Of a stretch of 64,000 nucleotides of DNA, positions 21,966-31,546 are shown one piece after another. Under the pieces are notes generated by a model. The model was not told the origin of the DNA. It searched no databases and saw only the letters and a list, made by a program, of their open reading frames with translations. The translations under genes were made by a program, and so were the position numbers. Numbering within the stretch: position 1 is the first letter of the stretch; the number at the start of each line of letters is the position of its first letter. The DNA is from Locusta migratoria (lineage: Eukaryota > Arthropoda > Insecta > Orthoptera > Acrididae), in the NCBI GenBank assembly GCA_026315105.1, contig CM048744.1:313231270-313295269 (forward strand). Direction: 5' to 3'.

Positions 21966-22546
21966 AGAAGAAGACATAATTACGTAGGCTTCCCCGGCCA
22001 GAGTCAGATGACATAAAAATTTTCTGGGTATTGTACTGCGTCATAATGTAAGGCTATCACTTAAATAACCGACGTTTCGGCCAACGTTACAGTGGCCTTT
22101 CATCTCTTCTTACACCTAAAATCTGTCCTTGGTGGTCAACACTTCAACGATGATGAGCTGAAAGAACATGTTTGCCACATGGTTGAATACACAGGTGGCA
22201 ACCTTCTATGAAGAAGGCACACAAAAACTTGTCCCACGCTATGACAAGTGCCTACAAAATTTCGGAAGTTATGTAGAAAAGTAGTTGAACAGTTGCAGAT
22301 TTTTATACCATAAATATTTTTTCTGTATCTGTTCACGTTTGGTTTATATAACCAAACGGAACTTACTTTGTGGACATACCTCGTAGTTCGCGTCATCCAA
22401 GAGAAGCGGGGAAATCCACAGTGCTTCAAAAGTGTCTGGTGGCGTCTAGATTGGGAAGTCCGTGAGTTGTTCTCGATCGGTTGTAGAATCTGAAAAACTT
22501 TGAGGAAGTGAAAGTGTACCTTAATCCCGTTTAGATGTTTCATTTT

Positions 22547-22748
22547 AAAAAAAATGTTCAAATGTTTGTATAGTCTATGGGACTTAACTACGGGGTCATC
22601 AGTCCCTAAACTTACAAACTACTTATGAACTACTTACGAACTAGGACGGCACAAATATCCATGCCCGAGGGGGATTCGAACCACCGACCGTAGTGGCCGT
22701 GCAGACCGTGACTGGAGCGCCTCAGTCTCCTCGGCCACCGCGGCCGGC
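22547..22748 (-). repeat. Family A SINE, antisense, complete
   Basis: Flanked by the perfect 11-bp duplication TGTTTCATTTT (22536-22546 and 22749-22759). Tail, B-box region (GGATTCGAACCACCGACC) and head GGCCACCGCGGCCGGC are all present. Confidence 0.92.
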
Positions 22749-23033
22749 TGTTTCATTTTGCAATATCGCCCGTAGAGATTCGATAAACCATGTAGCATGT
22801 AGTGAGAGAGATTCTCCACCTTTTAGGCGATCAGGACTGCCTTTAGATAGTGCATAATCGGAACAGTAGACATACGCACCGTCAAATTCAAGTGGGATAT
22901 GGATCTGAACTGTTGATGAATGCTATTGAGAGAGATCATTCAAAGGTTTACGCATTACGATTACAGCTCTGTTAACAACTGCAGAAATTCATTTTAGTCG
23001 TAGTTCCTGAAAGCTCTGAATTTTATAGAGATT

Positions 23034-23228
23034 TGCCGCGGTGGAGTGGCCGAGCACTCCAAGGCGCCTTGCTGCAGAATGTCTCTAGTCTACACCGGAT
23101 ATGGGTGTCTGTGTTGTTCTCAGGTTAGTTTAGGTTTGTTTAAACTTAAGTTTGTAAGTCTAGGGACTGATAACCACCGAAGTTAAGTCCCATGTATTCA
23201 CAAACATTTTTACATTTTTGAACATTTT
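23034..23228 (+). repeat. Family A SINE variant, sense
   Basis: It starts GCCGCGGTGGAGTGGCCGAG, has a diverged tRNA part without a clear B-box, and keeps the typical tail TTTGTAAGTCTAGGGACTGA and ACATTTTTGAACATTTT. An older, more diverged member. Confidence 0.75.
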
Positions 23229-23598
23229 ATTTCAGTTTTGACGAGATGAAGTGTGACCAAGCTGACTGAAGATTAAGAAGAATTATCTTCCCCATAGCTT
23301 TCTTACTACACTTATAATTAATTTACAGCCTCCATAAAAGACAGCGGTAGATAAAACTCACACAGTACTGAGTACACAGGTGCACGACTCATAGTCAAGC
23401 TGATTCACATACTAGGTTGTTATTATTAAACTTTCCCGTTTAATAACTTCCGTAGGAGTACGAAACTTGATATAATTACTGCCCAGATTATAGGGTGCAT
23501 GAATTCCACACGTCACAGCGCCACCGTCCATTTCCAACCGTGGCTATCAGGTATCATGATCAGTCATCGTGATTCATAGTCTCACACACCTGACCAGT

Positions 23599-23799
23599 TC
23601 AAATGTTCAAATGTTTGTTAAGCTTAAGGGACTTAACTACGGGGTCATCAGTCCCTAAACTTACAAACTACTTATGAGATAGCTACAACTAAGGACGGCA
23701 CAAATATCCATGCCCGAGGGGGGGATTCGAACCCCCGACCGTAGTGGCCGTGCAAACCGTGACTGAAGCGCCTCAGTCCCCTCGGCCACCGCGGCCGGC
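23599..23799 (-). repeat. Family A SINE, antisense, complete
   Basis: Flanked by the perfect 10-bp duplication CCTGACCAGT (23589-23598 and 23800-23809). All parts are present, with B-box GGATTCGAACCCCCGACC. Confidence 0.92.
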
Positions 23800-23951
23800 C
23801 CTGACCAGTCACAGCGTACTTGTTGACGTGTCAACATAAGTTAGGAAAAAATCATCAGTAATTTAGCAGGTCCACTTTGAAAATATTGCCAGCTGGATGT
23901 ATTACAGATGGGTCGTCTTTCTCCGCCTACTGTATGCATCATGATGAAGAA

Positions 23952-24149
23952 AAATGTTTAAATGTTTGTATAGTTTATGGGACTTAACTACGGGGTCATC
24001 AGTCCATAATCTTACAAACTACTTATGAACTACTTACGAACTAGGATGGCACAAATATCCATGCCCGAGGGGGGATTCGAACCCCCGACCGTAGTAGACG
24101 TGCAGACCGTGACTGGAGCGCCTCAGTCTCCTCGGCCACCGCGGCCGGC
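23952..24149 (-). repeat. Family A SINE, antisense, complete
   Basis: Flanked by ATGATGAAGAA (23941-23951 and 24151-24161). It lies only about 150 bp from the previous SINE in the same orientation, at the 5' edge of a mariner-like transposase remnant. Confidence 0.9.
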
Positions 24150-24720
24150 CATGATGAAGAACTTAGAATCGACTAGAGAACTGGTCGTCGTTCTGCGAAG
24201 ATGTCGACGACCAGTTGCACCGTAGGTTGTTGATGAAATCACTGTTGCCATGACCGAAAGTGCTTGATGTAATTCCTAACCGTGAAACGTAGGACGTGTT
24301 GTGTCATGACAGTTGCACATCCTCCGGTCCACTGTACGGAAGGTGCTTCGAACCATTCGCAAATGGTATCTGTGCAAGACTCAACCTGCTCTACAGGACG
24401 TACAGTGACGTGTTGACTTCTCTCTACGCTTTATCGCAAGGATTGAAATTGACGAGGGCTTGCCCTGGACCATCCTATGGACCGACAAAGCTCATTTTTC
24501 TCTGACGGATGAAGTGAACACACAGAATTGTTGAGTGTGAGGATTTTTACCTCCAGTCACCGTGCATCAAGTTCCACTGTGTGGTGAACGTGTCACCGTA
24601 TGGTTTGGCTTCGCGTCTATATTCAACATTGGTAATTCTTTTTTGAACATGTTGGCGCTCAAGGACCAAAGGCGTGCAGTGTGACTGGCCAGCGGTACTA
24701 TGATATGAATTCCAGATACT

Positions 24721-24846
24721 GAAACAATTCGGGGCGTTGAAATAAATGCAATCGCATAGTTGAAAATTTGTGCTGAACCGAGATTCGAACCCGGAATTCC
24801 CGCTTCGGGCCAGCGGTCGCCTTAACAAATTCGGCTATCCAGGCAC
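24721..24846 (-). repeat. Family B SINE, antisense
   Basis: The tail (antisense of CAACGCCCCGAATTGTTTC), the B-box region GAGATTCGAACCCGGAATTC and the head end CGGCTATCCAGGCAC are present. It interrupts the mariner-like remnant and forms an inverted pair with 25021-25165. Confidence 0.8.
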
Positions 24847-25020
24847 GCTTCCATTCCAACCCAAATTCTCAACTTCTAGCCCCTGCCCATTTGATTCCTC
24901 TTGCTCGCTGCCTGTACTGGATTCCCACAAGGGATCGAGCATCCGAATGCGTCCGCATTGAAAATGTCGATTTCCTGCTAGAGGCACATTTTACAATCAT
25001 TGATATGGTGTCTCTTCCTT

Positions 25021-25165
25021 CGGACAAATAGCCGAATTGTATAAGGTGACCGCTTTCCCGAAACGGAAATTCCGGGTTCAAATCCCGATCCAGCACAAAT
25101 TTTCAACTTAGTAGTTGAATTTATTTCAACGCCCCGAAACGGTCGAAATGTTTCAATATTTGTAA
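25021..25165 (+). repeat. Family B SINE, sense, head-truncated
   Basis: It begins inside the tRNA head (ATAGCCGAATTG), has B-box GGGTTCAAATCCCG, then CAGCACAAATTTTCAAC and a tail ACGGTCGAAATGTTTCAAT. It is the inverted partner of 24721-24846. Confidence 0.8.
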
Positions 25166-25867
25166 TTCGTAAAATTACGTCCGTTAATTTCAACAAATGC
25201 TGTCTGTTATTTGGGACATGTCCAAACGTGTCGGACATGCTACGTCAGCATGTCATACCCGCCCTAAAGGAGAGGGACGCCTTGAACTCAAACGCTGTAA
25301 TGAAAGATGGGCTCCGCTGCACATATGGAAACGGTCGAATTATCAGCGGATCGTTTCCAAATGCTTGGCCGGCACGATCACGTGATGTCACTCCCTGTGA
25401 TTCCGGTTTGTGGTACTACCTGAAGGACAGATTCACTAGGAGAACATTCACACAGGTGCTGATTTGAAGCGCAGCATATCAAGAGAGACAGCCAGCATTC
25501 CTACGGGCATGCTTCGTTCCGCTGTGCAGAATGCAGTCATGCACTTCCAGACTCTTTTGGACTCTGATAGGCGTCTTATTGAGCTCCTTCGTACCAGTAA
25601 TGGTGACGGTGTATAATGGTATTATGTACCGTTGTACGGTAGCAGCACATTAGAGTGTGTAAATTGAATTCCTTCTACATTATTTCTCTTCCTCACGTCC
25701 TTGAAATTAATGTTACCAAATTTTGTACTCGCGTGCTAGTTAGTTTCCGTTTTTAACCTGTTAAATAAAACAAGTTTATTTGTAACTACCAGGTATGATA
25801 AAATTCTTTATATGAAATATTTTTTGGTTTTTCCTACAGTGTACAGGGCTTATCGATTAATACAATC

Positions 25868-26063
25868 GCCGGCCGCGGTGGCCGAGGAGACTGAGGCGCT
25901 TCAGTCACGGTCTGCACGGCCTCTACGGTCGGGGGTTCGAATCCCCCCTCGGGCATGGATATTTGTGCCGTCTTTAGTATAAGATAGTTCATAAGTAGTT
26001 TGTAAGTTTAGGGACTGATGACCCCGTAGTTAAGTCCCATAAGCTTAACAAACATTTGAATTT
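25868..26063 (+). repeat. Family A SINE, sense, complete
   Basis: Flanked by the 13-bp perfect duplication GATTAATACAATC (25855-25867 and 26064-26076). Full head GCCGGCCGCGGTGGCCGAGG, B-box GGGGGTTCGAATCCCCCC and tail are present, making it the best reference copy of the family in this window. Confidence 0.95.
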
Positions 26064-26369
26064 GATTAATACAATCCATTGAAACGGGAGCAAAACTGGA
26101 AGGTCTAATACAATAGATAAGTGCGTGATTCCGGATTCATGTAAAATCGAATTACATCGTAAGGATTTAAGTGACGGCGCTAGTAAATTATGTGGAGACG
26201 TTTCGACAGTACACCTAAGTTGTATACTAGCAAATTTTAATGAATATAATATAAATTATTTTATGTGACAGTTACCATTTGTACGTTCATCAAGCATAAT
26301 GTCAAGCACTTCAGCTACTACATAAATGTAACATCCAATCTGATATGTGACTGGTATGTAAAGTACCGG

Positions 26370-27883
26370 GTGATGAAAAAGTCAGTATAAATTTGAAAAT
26401 TTAATAAATCACTGGATAATGTTGATAGACAGGTAAAAATTAACACACATGCGGTTTCATTAGGAAAAAAAAAATAAAAAAAAAAATAAAAAAAAATGTT
26501 GAAAAAATGTCCGACAGATGTGCTTCATCTGATCCGGAAAGCAATAATTAGCATGACAAATTAAGAAAAAGCACAGATAAAGTTCTTTACAGGAAATACT
26601 CAATATGTTCACTATCATTCCTCAATAATAGCGGTAGTCGAGGAATAGCACTGTAAAGCATGTCCGGAGTTATGGTGAGGCATTGGCGTCGGATGTTGTC
26701 TTTCAGCATCCCTAGAGATGTCGGTCGATCACGATGCACTTGCGACTTGAGGTAATCGCAAAGCCAATAATTGCACGGACTGAGGTCTGGGGACCTGTGA
26801 GGCCAAGCATGAAGAAAGTGGCGGCTGAGCACACGATCATCACCAAACGACGCGCGCAAGAGGTCTTTCACGCGTCTAGCAATATGGGGTGGAGCGCCAT
26901 CCTGCATAAAAATCGTACTTCCCAGCAGGTATTTACCTGCCAGGCTGGGGATGATGCGATTCTGTAACACATCGGCGTACCTCTCACCCGTCACGGTAAC
27001 AATTACAAAAGCAGAATCACGAAGTTCCTAGAAAAAAATGTCTGATAACGGTAGATGTAGTAAATACAAGTTATACCGTGACTTTCTCGTTGTGTAATGG
27101 AGTTTCCTCGACAGTTCTAGGATTTCCGATAGCCCAAATCCTGCAGTTGTGGGCGTTGACGGACCCTCGGAGCGTGAAATGAGCTTCGTCGGTTCACAAC
27201 ATGTTACTCAACCAGTTGTCATCTTTCGCCATCTTTTGAAACGCCCACACCGCAAATGCCCTCTGCTTCACTAAATCCCCAGGTCGATGGATTTTGTAAG
27301 GACAGCATCGGATGGTACGCCTAAGTGCCAACCAAGCAGTAGTGTATGGAATACCCGAACGACGTGCGACTGCATGAGCGCTGACTTCCCCGTGCATAGA
27401 CGAACCCGCTACAGTCTCCATTTCTTCCTGAACTGTCTCAGCAGCATTACGCCTTGTGCTCTGTAGGCCACTAGGGGATCTATCGCCTAAACGACCCTTG
27501 GCTTCGAACTTCGAAATTATTCTCGCCACAGCTGCATTTGTCAACGGACCTTTACCCGTTCGAATACCCTTCATGTGGCGATAGGATCGTAACGCTGAAC
27601 TAGCACATTCCCCATTCTGATAATGAGTCTTCACTACAAGCGCCTTTTCAGGTAACTTCAACATGCTGCGACTGATTCTCTCTTTCATTACAGCTCCTTT
27701 TATACATGATTTTCATGCGCAGTCAGTGACTTTTGCTGTCCAGCGCCATCTGTCAGACATTTCTTTAACTTTTTTTTGTTCTAATAAAACCCCATGTCAT
27801 TCCAAGTATGTTTGATAATTTTTACCTCTCTATCTACATAATTCCGTGATTTATTTCTAATTTATACTGACTTTTTGATCATA
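26370..27883 (-). mobile_element. Mariner-like transposon, near full length
   Basis: Inverted ends TGATGAAAAAGTCAGTATAAATT and its complement at 27861-27883 bracket a minus-strand transposase. The exact outer boundary and TA duplication are blurred because the motif TGACTTTTTG recurs just outside the right end (27880-27900). An A-rich tract lies at 26466-26497. Confidence 0.8.
26587..27688 (-). pseudogene. Mariner-like transposase, disrupted
   Basis: The N-terminal part, starting MKERISRSMLKLPEKALVV, is a helix-turn-helix region with TNAAVARIISKFEAKGRLGD (about residues 50-70) and YTTAWLALRRTIRC. It stops at a TGA at about 27191 where Trp is expected before TDEAHFTLRG, the first catalytic Asp region. 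A frame-broken middle follows. The C-terminal part has FMQDGAPPHIA (second Asp) and HRSPDLSPCNYWLCDYLK. The position that is Asp (CDFF) in related elements reads Asn here. Two coding blocks remain open for 135 and 164 codons. Confidence 0.85.
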
Positions 27884-27983
27884 ACTGACTTTTTGTTCAT
27901 AACTGTAATGTTTTACACAACCTCAGAGATTGTACTTGCATTTTCCCCAGAAACCAGAAGATGGTTCCTTTGAGTTCCGAAAA

Positions 27984-28181
27984 GTGTTCAAATGTTTTGT
28001 AAATCTATCGGACCAAACTGCGTGGTCATCAGTCCGTAGCTTACAAACTACTTAAACCTAGGAAAAGTAACCTAAGGACAACAAACACACCAATGCCGAA
28101 GGGAGGAATCGAACCTTCACGGGGAGCAACCGCACGCTCCGCAACGAGACGCTTTAGACCGCTCGGCTACACCACCGCGGC
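27984..28181 (-). repeat. Family A SINE subfamily, antisense, complete
   Basis: Flanked by TTGAGTTCCGAAA (27970-27982 and 28182-28194). It differs from the main type: CTATCGGACCAAACTGCGTG tail and head with CTCGGCTACACCACCGCGGC. The copies at 52544-52694, 54267-54508 and 55491-55668 belong to the same subfamily. Confidence 0.9.
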
Positions 28182-28383
28182 TTGAGTTCCGAAACCTGTC
28201 GTCAGTCAAAATAAAAATACTATTGCGATCTTGGAGAAATTTTATTTCGTTTTAATTGAAAGTTTGTTTGCCAGGAAATGACTGCAATGGTTGTGAATAA
28301 TGACTGTAGAATTATATTTGTCGTTGTTTCTGTATATAATAATGAGTAAGAAATTAAGTTTCATGCCTCTTTCTGTCAAGTGG

Positions 28384-28386
<3 letters not shown>

Positions 28387-28441
<55 letters not shown>
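28387..28441 (-). repeat. Poly(T) tract of 55 bases
   Basis: An uninterrupted T run, i.e. a poly(A) tail on the minus strand. No retroposon body was recognised to its left. Sequence from 28195 to 28560 is otherwise without recognised features. Confidence 0.7.
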
Positions 28442-28443
<2 letters not shown>

Positions 28444-28563
28444 GGCGAACATCTAATGTCACTGTGTACTTGCTTTATCCGAGTGTCTGTTCCATGTAGC
28501 AAATAAATGGTGTCATCCACAAAATGGTACCAGTGTATAGCCGTGTATTTCACGTTGTATGTA

Positions 28564-29963
28564 CACTACTGGTCATAAAAATTGCTACACCAAGAGGAAA
28601 TACGGATGATAAATGGGTATTCCTTGGACGAATAATTATGTTATAACTGACATGTGATTACATTTTCACGCAATTTGGGAGCATAGATAATGAGAAATCA
28701 GTACCCAGAACAACCACCTCAGGCCTTACTTAATAACGGCCTTAATACTCCTGGGCATTAAGTCAAACAGAGCTTGGATGGCGTGTACAGGTACAGATGC
28801 CCATGCAGCTTCAACACGATACCACAGTTCATCAAGAGCAGTGACGCGTATTGTGACGAGCCAGCTGCTCGGACACCATTGACCAGACTTTTAAATTGGA
28901 GAGTGATCTGGAGAATGTGCTCGCCAGGGCAGCAGTCGAACAATTTCCGTATCCACAAAGGCCCGTACAATACTTGCAACATGAGGTCGTGCCTTATCCT
29001 GCTGAAATGTAGGGTTTCGCAGGAGATCGAATGAAGGGTAGAGCCACGGCTCGTAACACATCTGAAATGTAACGGCCACTGTTGAAAGTGCCGTCGATGC
29101 GAACAAGAGGTGAGCGAGACGTGTAACCAATGGCACCCCATATCATCACGCCGGGTGACACGCCAGTATGGCGAAGACGAATACACACTTCCAATGTGCT
29201 TTCACCGCGATGTCGCCAAACACGGTTGTAACCATCATAATGCTGTAAACAGAAACTGGATTCATCCGAAAAAATGACGTTTTGCCATTCGTGCAAACAG
29301 GTTCGTCGTTGCATACAACATCGCAGGCACTCCTGTCTGTGAGCAGCGTCAAGGGTAAGTGCAGACATGGTCTCCGACCTGATAGTCCATGGTGCCGCAA
29401 ACGTCGTCGAACTGTTCGTGCAGATGGTTGTTGTCTTGCAAACGTCCCCATCTGCTGACTCAGGGATCGAGACGTGGCTGCACGATCCGTTACAGCCATG
29501 CGAATGCCTGTCATCTTTACTGCTAGTGATACGAGGTCATTGGGATCGAGCACGGTGTACCGTATTGCCCTCCTCAACCCACCGATTCCATATTCTGCTA
29601 ACAGTCATTGGATCGCGACCAACGCGAGTAGCAATGTCGTGATTCGATAAACCGCAATCGCGATAGGCTTCAATCCGACCTTTATCAAAGTCGGAAACGT
29701 GATGATACGCATTTCTCCTCCTTACAAGAGGCATGACAACAACGTTTCACCAGCAACGCCGGTCAACTGCTGTTTGTGTATGAGAAATCGGTTGGAAACT
29801 TTCCTTATATAAGCACAATGTAGGTGTCGCCACCGTCACCATCCTTGTTTGAACGCTCTGAAAGCTAATCATTTGCATATCACAGCATGATCTACCTGTC
29901 GGTTAAATTTCGCGTCTGTAGCACGTCGTCTTCGTGGTGTAGCAATTTTAATGGCCAGGAGTG
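28564..29963 (-). mobile_element. Tc1-like DNA transposon, full length but inactive
   Basis: The ends CACTACTGGTCATAAAAATT and its complement (AATTTTAATGGCCAGGAGTG) are inverted and flanked by TA at 28562-28563 and 29964-29965. The element is about 1400 bp, normal for Tc1, and carries one minus-strand transposase broken by frameshifts. Confidence 0.92.
28758..29734 (-). pseudogene. Tc1-like transposase with frameshifts
   Basis: It starts MPLVRRRNAYHHVSDFDKGR and has a paired helix-turn-helix region (LSNHDIATRVGRDPMTVSRI, about residues 30-50). Shifted frames then carry SARTVRRRLRHHGLSGRRP, NVIFSDESSFCLQHYDG (first Asp), PGVMIWGAIG, FQQDKARPHVA (second Asp) and SPDHSPI before the expected Glu. 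At least three frame changes occur (near 29540, 29370 and 29000). The ancestral enzyme would cut at the terminal repeats and insert at TA. Confidence 0.88.
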
Positions 29964-30149
29964 TATAATTTCATTGAATATTTTGTGATTTAGAAATATG
30001 CAAGTATATCTTATCTGCATGCTGGAAAGTTACATTTTTAGATGAGAACTGACGCTGCTGCTTCGTATCTTTGGTTATTGCAACTGAATATGACATTGGA
30101 GATACGTTAGAGCTGCTAGATACTGAAGTGCGTTGTGTGGGTGACGCAG

Positions 30150-30262
30150 TTTTGTAGGCATCTGCTGCCCGGACAAGATCACCAGCGAGGACGGCCCAGT
30201 GCTGACAGACGACGGGTCGCCGCCGTCGCTGGACGAGATCGTCTCCAGGCTCAACAACCCAA
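30150..30262 (+). CDS. Clip-domain serine protease, exon with clip cysteines 5-6 and linker
   Basis: The acceptor is GTGACGCAG and the donor GTAAGTGC. The first base completes the Ala codon begun at 15756. The exon reads FVGICCPDKITSEDGPVLTD, then DGSPPSLDEIVSRLNNP, and ends one base into a codon. The adjacent Cys pair closes the clip domain nine residues after Cys4. An alternative acceptor eight bases further in (GTAG) gives the wrong phase. The acidic, Pro/Ser-containing linker leads toward the protease domain. The 113-bp exon is GC-rich against AT-rich surroundings. Confidence 0.92.
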
Positions 30263-30286
30263 GTAAGTGCCCTCTGCTGGCGGACA

Positions 30287-30660
30287 TTCTCCAAGGCAGG
30301 GGGTCCAAAATATGGATCGCGACCCAGTAGCAGTGCTGGCTCTACATTTCACTAATGGGCCACAAAATTGATAGTGTCGTCTCACCCATGCCTTACTTTA
30401 CTTTCCTATACTTGGCGCTCTTCCCCTCCCCCCCCCCCCCCCCACCGTGCTCTGGTCCCTCATTTTATCGCTCCAGCAGACGACTCACAAGGAAAGTACT
30501 TGAGCTCAAACAAACATATCTGTATGAACGTTTGCTTACAGGATCTCTACGTACATCTCAATGTCCTGGTGGGTGTCGTTTTTCTGCAAAGCTCTGCTAC
30601 CATGCCCTAGATAGCACTGTAGATGTAATTGTAGACGCCATACGTAATGCAGATTTCTGA
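30287..30660 (+). repeat. Dispersed repeat, sense, partner of 45040-45560
   Basis: It contains GGGTCCAAAATATGGATCGCG, a C-rich run at about 30427-30443, and ACAAGGAAAGTACTTGAGC followed by CAAACAAACA. The same order of motifs occurs antisense at 45190-45560. The two lie on either side of the palindromic insertion. Class unknown. No coding frame that I recognise. Confidence 0.45.
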
Positions 30661-30804
30661 ACTTATGTAATAATCATCGTACATGTTCTCTAGCCAATTA
30701 TCATCAAAAGCCGTGATAATAGTTGCAACTTTAACCTTCTTCCCGAAAGACTTGGTAGTCACTGCTACTGCTTCCATCGCCTCTTCCCGCACTTACCGTA
30801 GCAC

Positions 30805-31325
30805 TACATCTACATAGATACTCTGCAAATCACATTTAAGTGCCTGGCAGAGGGTTCATTAACCACTTTCATAACTTTTCTATACCGTTTCATTCTTTAA
30901 TAGCGCGCGGGAAAAAAGAACACCTAAATCGTTTTCGATCTGATTTTTCTTATTTTATTGGGATGGTCATGTCTCCCTAAGTAGGTGGGTGCTAGCAAAA
31001 TATTTTCACATTCAGAAGTAAAAGTCGGTGATTGAAACTTCGCAAACAGATCACGCCGCAATGAATAACGTCTTTCTTTTAATGATTTCCACCCCAACAC
31101 GTGCAACATTTCCGTGACGCTTTCGCCCCCCCCCCCCCCGTAACGCGTAACGTGATAAAAACAAAAAGAGCTGCCCTTCTCTGAACCTTCTCAATGTCTT
31201 CCGACAGTCCCACCTGGTGAGGGTCCCACAAGGGGCAACAGTACTCCAGGAGAGGACGCACAAGTGTGATATAGGCAGTCTCTTTGGTGGAGATTGTGCA
31301 TCATCGAAGCTACCGCTTGCAATGA
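30805..31325 (-). mobile_element. CR1/L2-like LINE, antisense 3' end
   Basis: It starts with the antisense of the 3' terminus (CTACATCTACATAGATACTC) and runs back to the LEYCCPLWDPHQVGLSEDI region. A run of 14 C at 31126-31139 sits inside the coding part. At 31326-31411 follow about 85 bases of unmatched filler, then a sense copy of the same LINE starts at 31412. Most of it (30938 onward) lies within the 609-bp duplicated segment. Confidence 0.85.
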
Positions 31326-31546
31326 GTTGTTCGTCATTATCATCCCTATTATCATCATTATGTGTTAGTGTTACAACAGCATCTAACTTATGACCATATT
31401 TCTGTACCAATAGTCAGCACAGATTCAAAAAGTATCGCTCTTGCGAAACACAGCTTGCCCTTTATTCACATGAAGTGTTAAGTGCCATCGACAAGGGATC
31501 TCAAATCGATTCCATATTTCTGGATTTCCGGAAGGCTTTTGATACT
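30938..31546 (+). repeat. 609-bp direct repeat, left copy
   Basis: This segment recurs at 43236-43844 with the same length, the same 14-base C run, and no difference that I could find by eye. It spans the junction of the inverted LINE pair (antisense end, filler, sense start). It directly abuts the left end of the palindromic insertion. The right copy abuts the right end and continues into the rest of the LINE. Confidence 0.9.
31412..31546 (+). mobile_element. CR1/L2-like LINE, sense reverse transcriptase start, interrupted
   Basis: It reads HRFKKYRSCETQLALYSHEV and then the LDFRKAFDT motif, and breaks off at 31546, where the gag-only element begins. The continuation (VPHKRLLMKLRAYGI...) is found after the second copy of this segment at 43845. 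The insertion therefore lies between reverse transcriptase codons. Confidence 0.9.

Larger units (their letters stand above)
24160..25620 (+). pseudogene. Mariner-like transposase remnant interrupted by two SINEs
   Basis: The first part has VRTVLRTIRKWYLCKTQPAL and then a WTDKAHFSLTDEVNTQN stretch (first catalytic Asp region, about 24480-24530). After the SINE-containing block 24721-25165, the second part reads SDMLRQHVIPALKERDALN and FPNAWPARSRDVTPCD (third acidic position), then a C-terminal ...IPTGMLRSAVQNAVM pattern in shifted frames. It belongs to the same family as the minus-strand copy at 26370-27883. Frameshifts and SINEs make it dead. Confidence 0.7.
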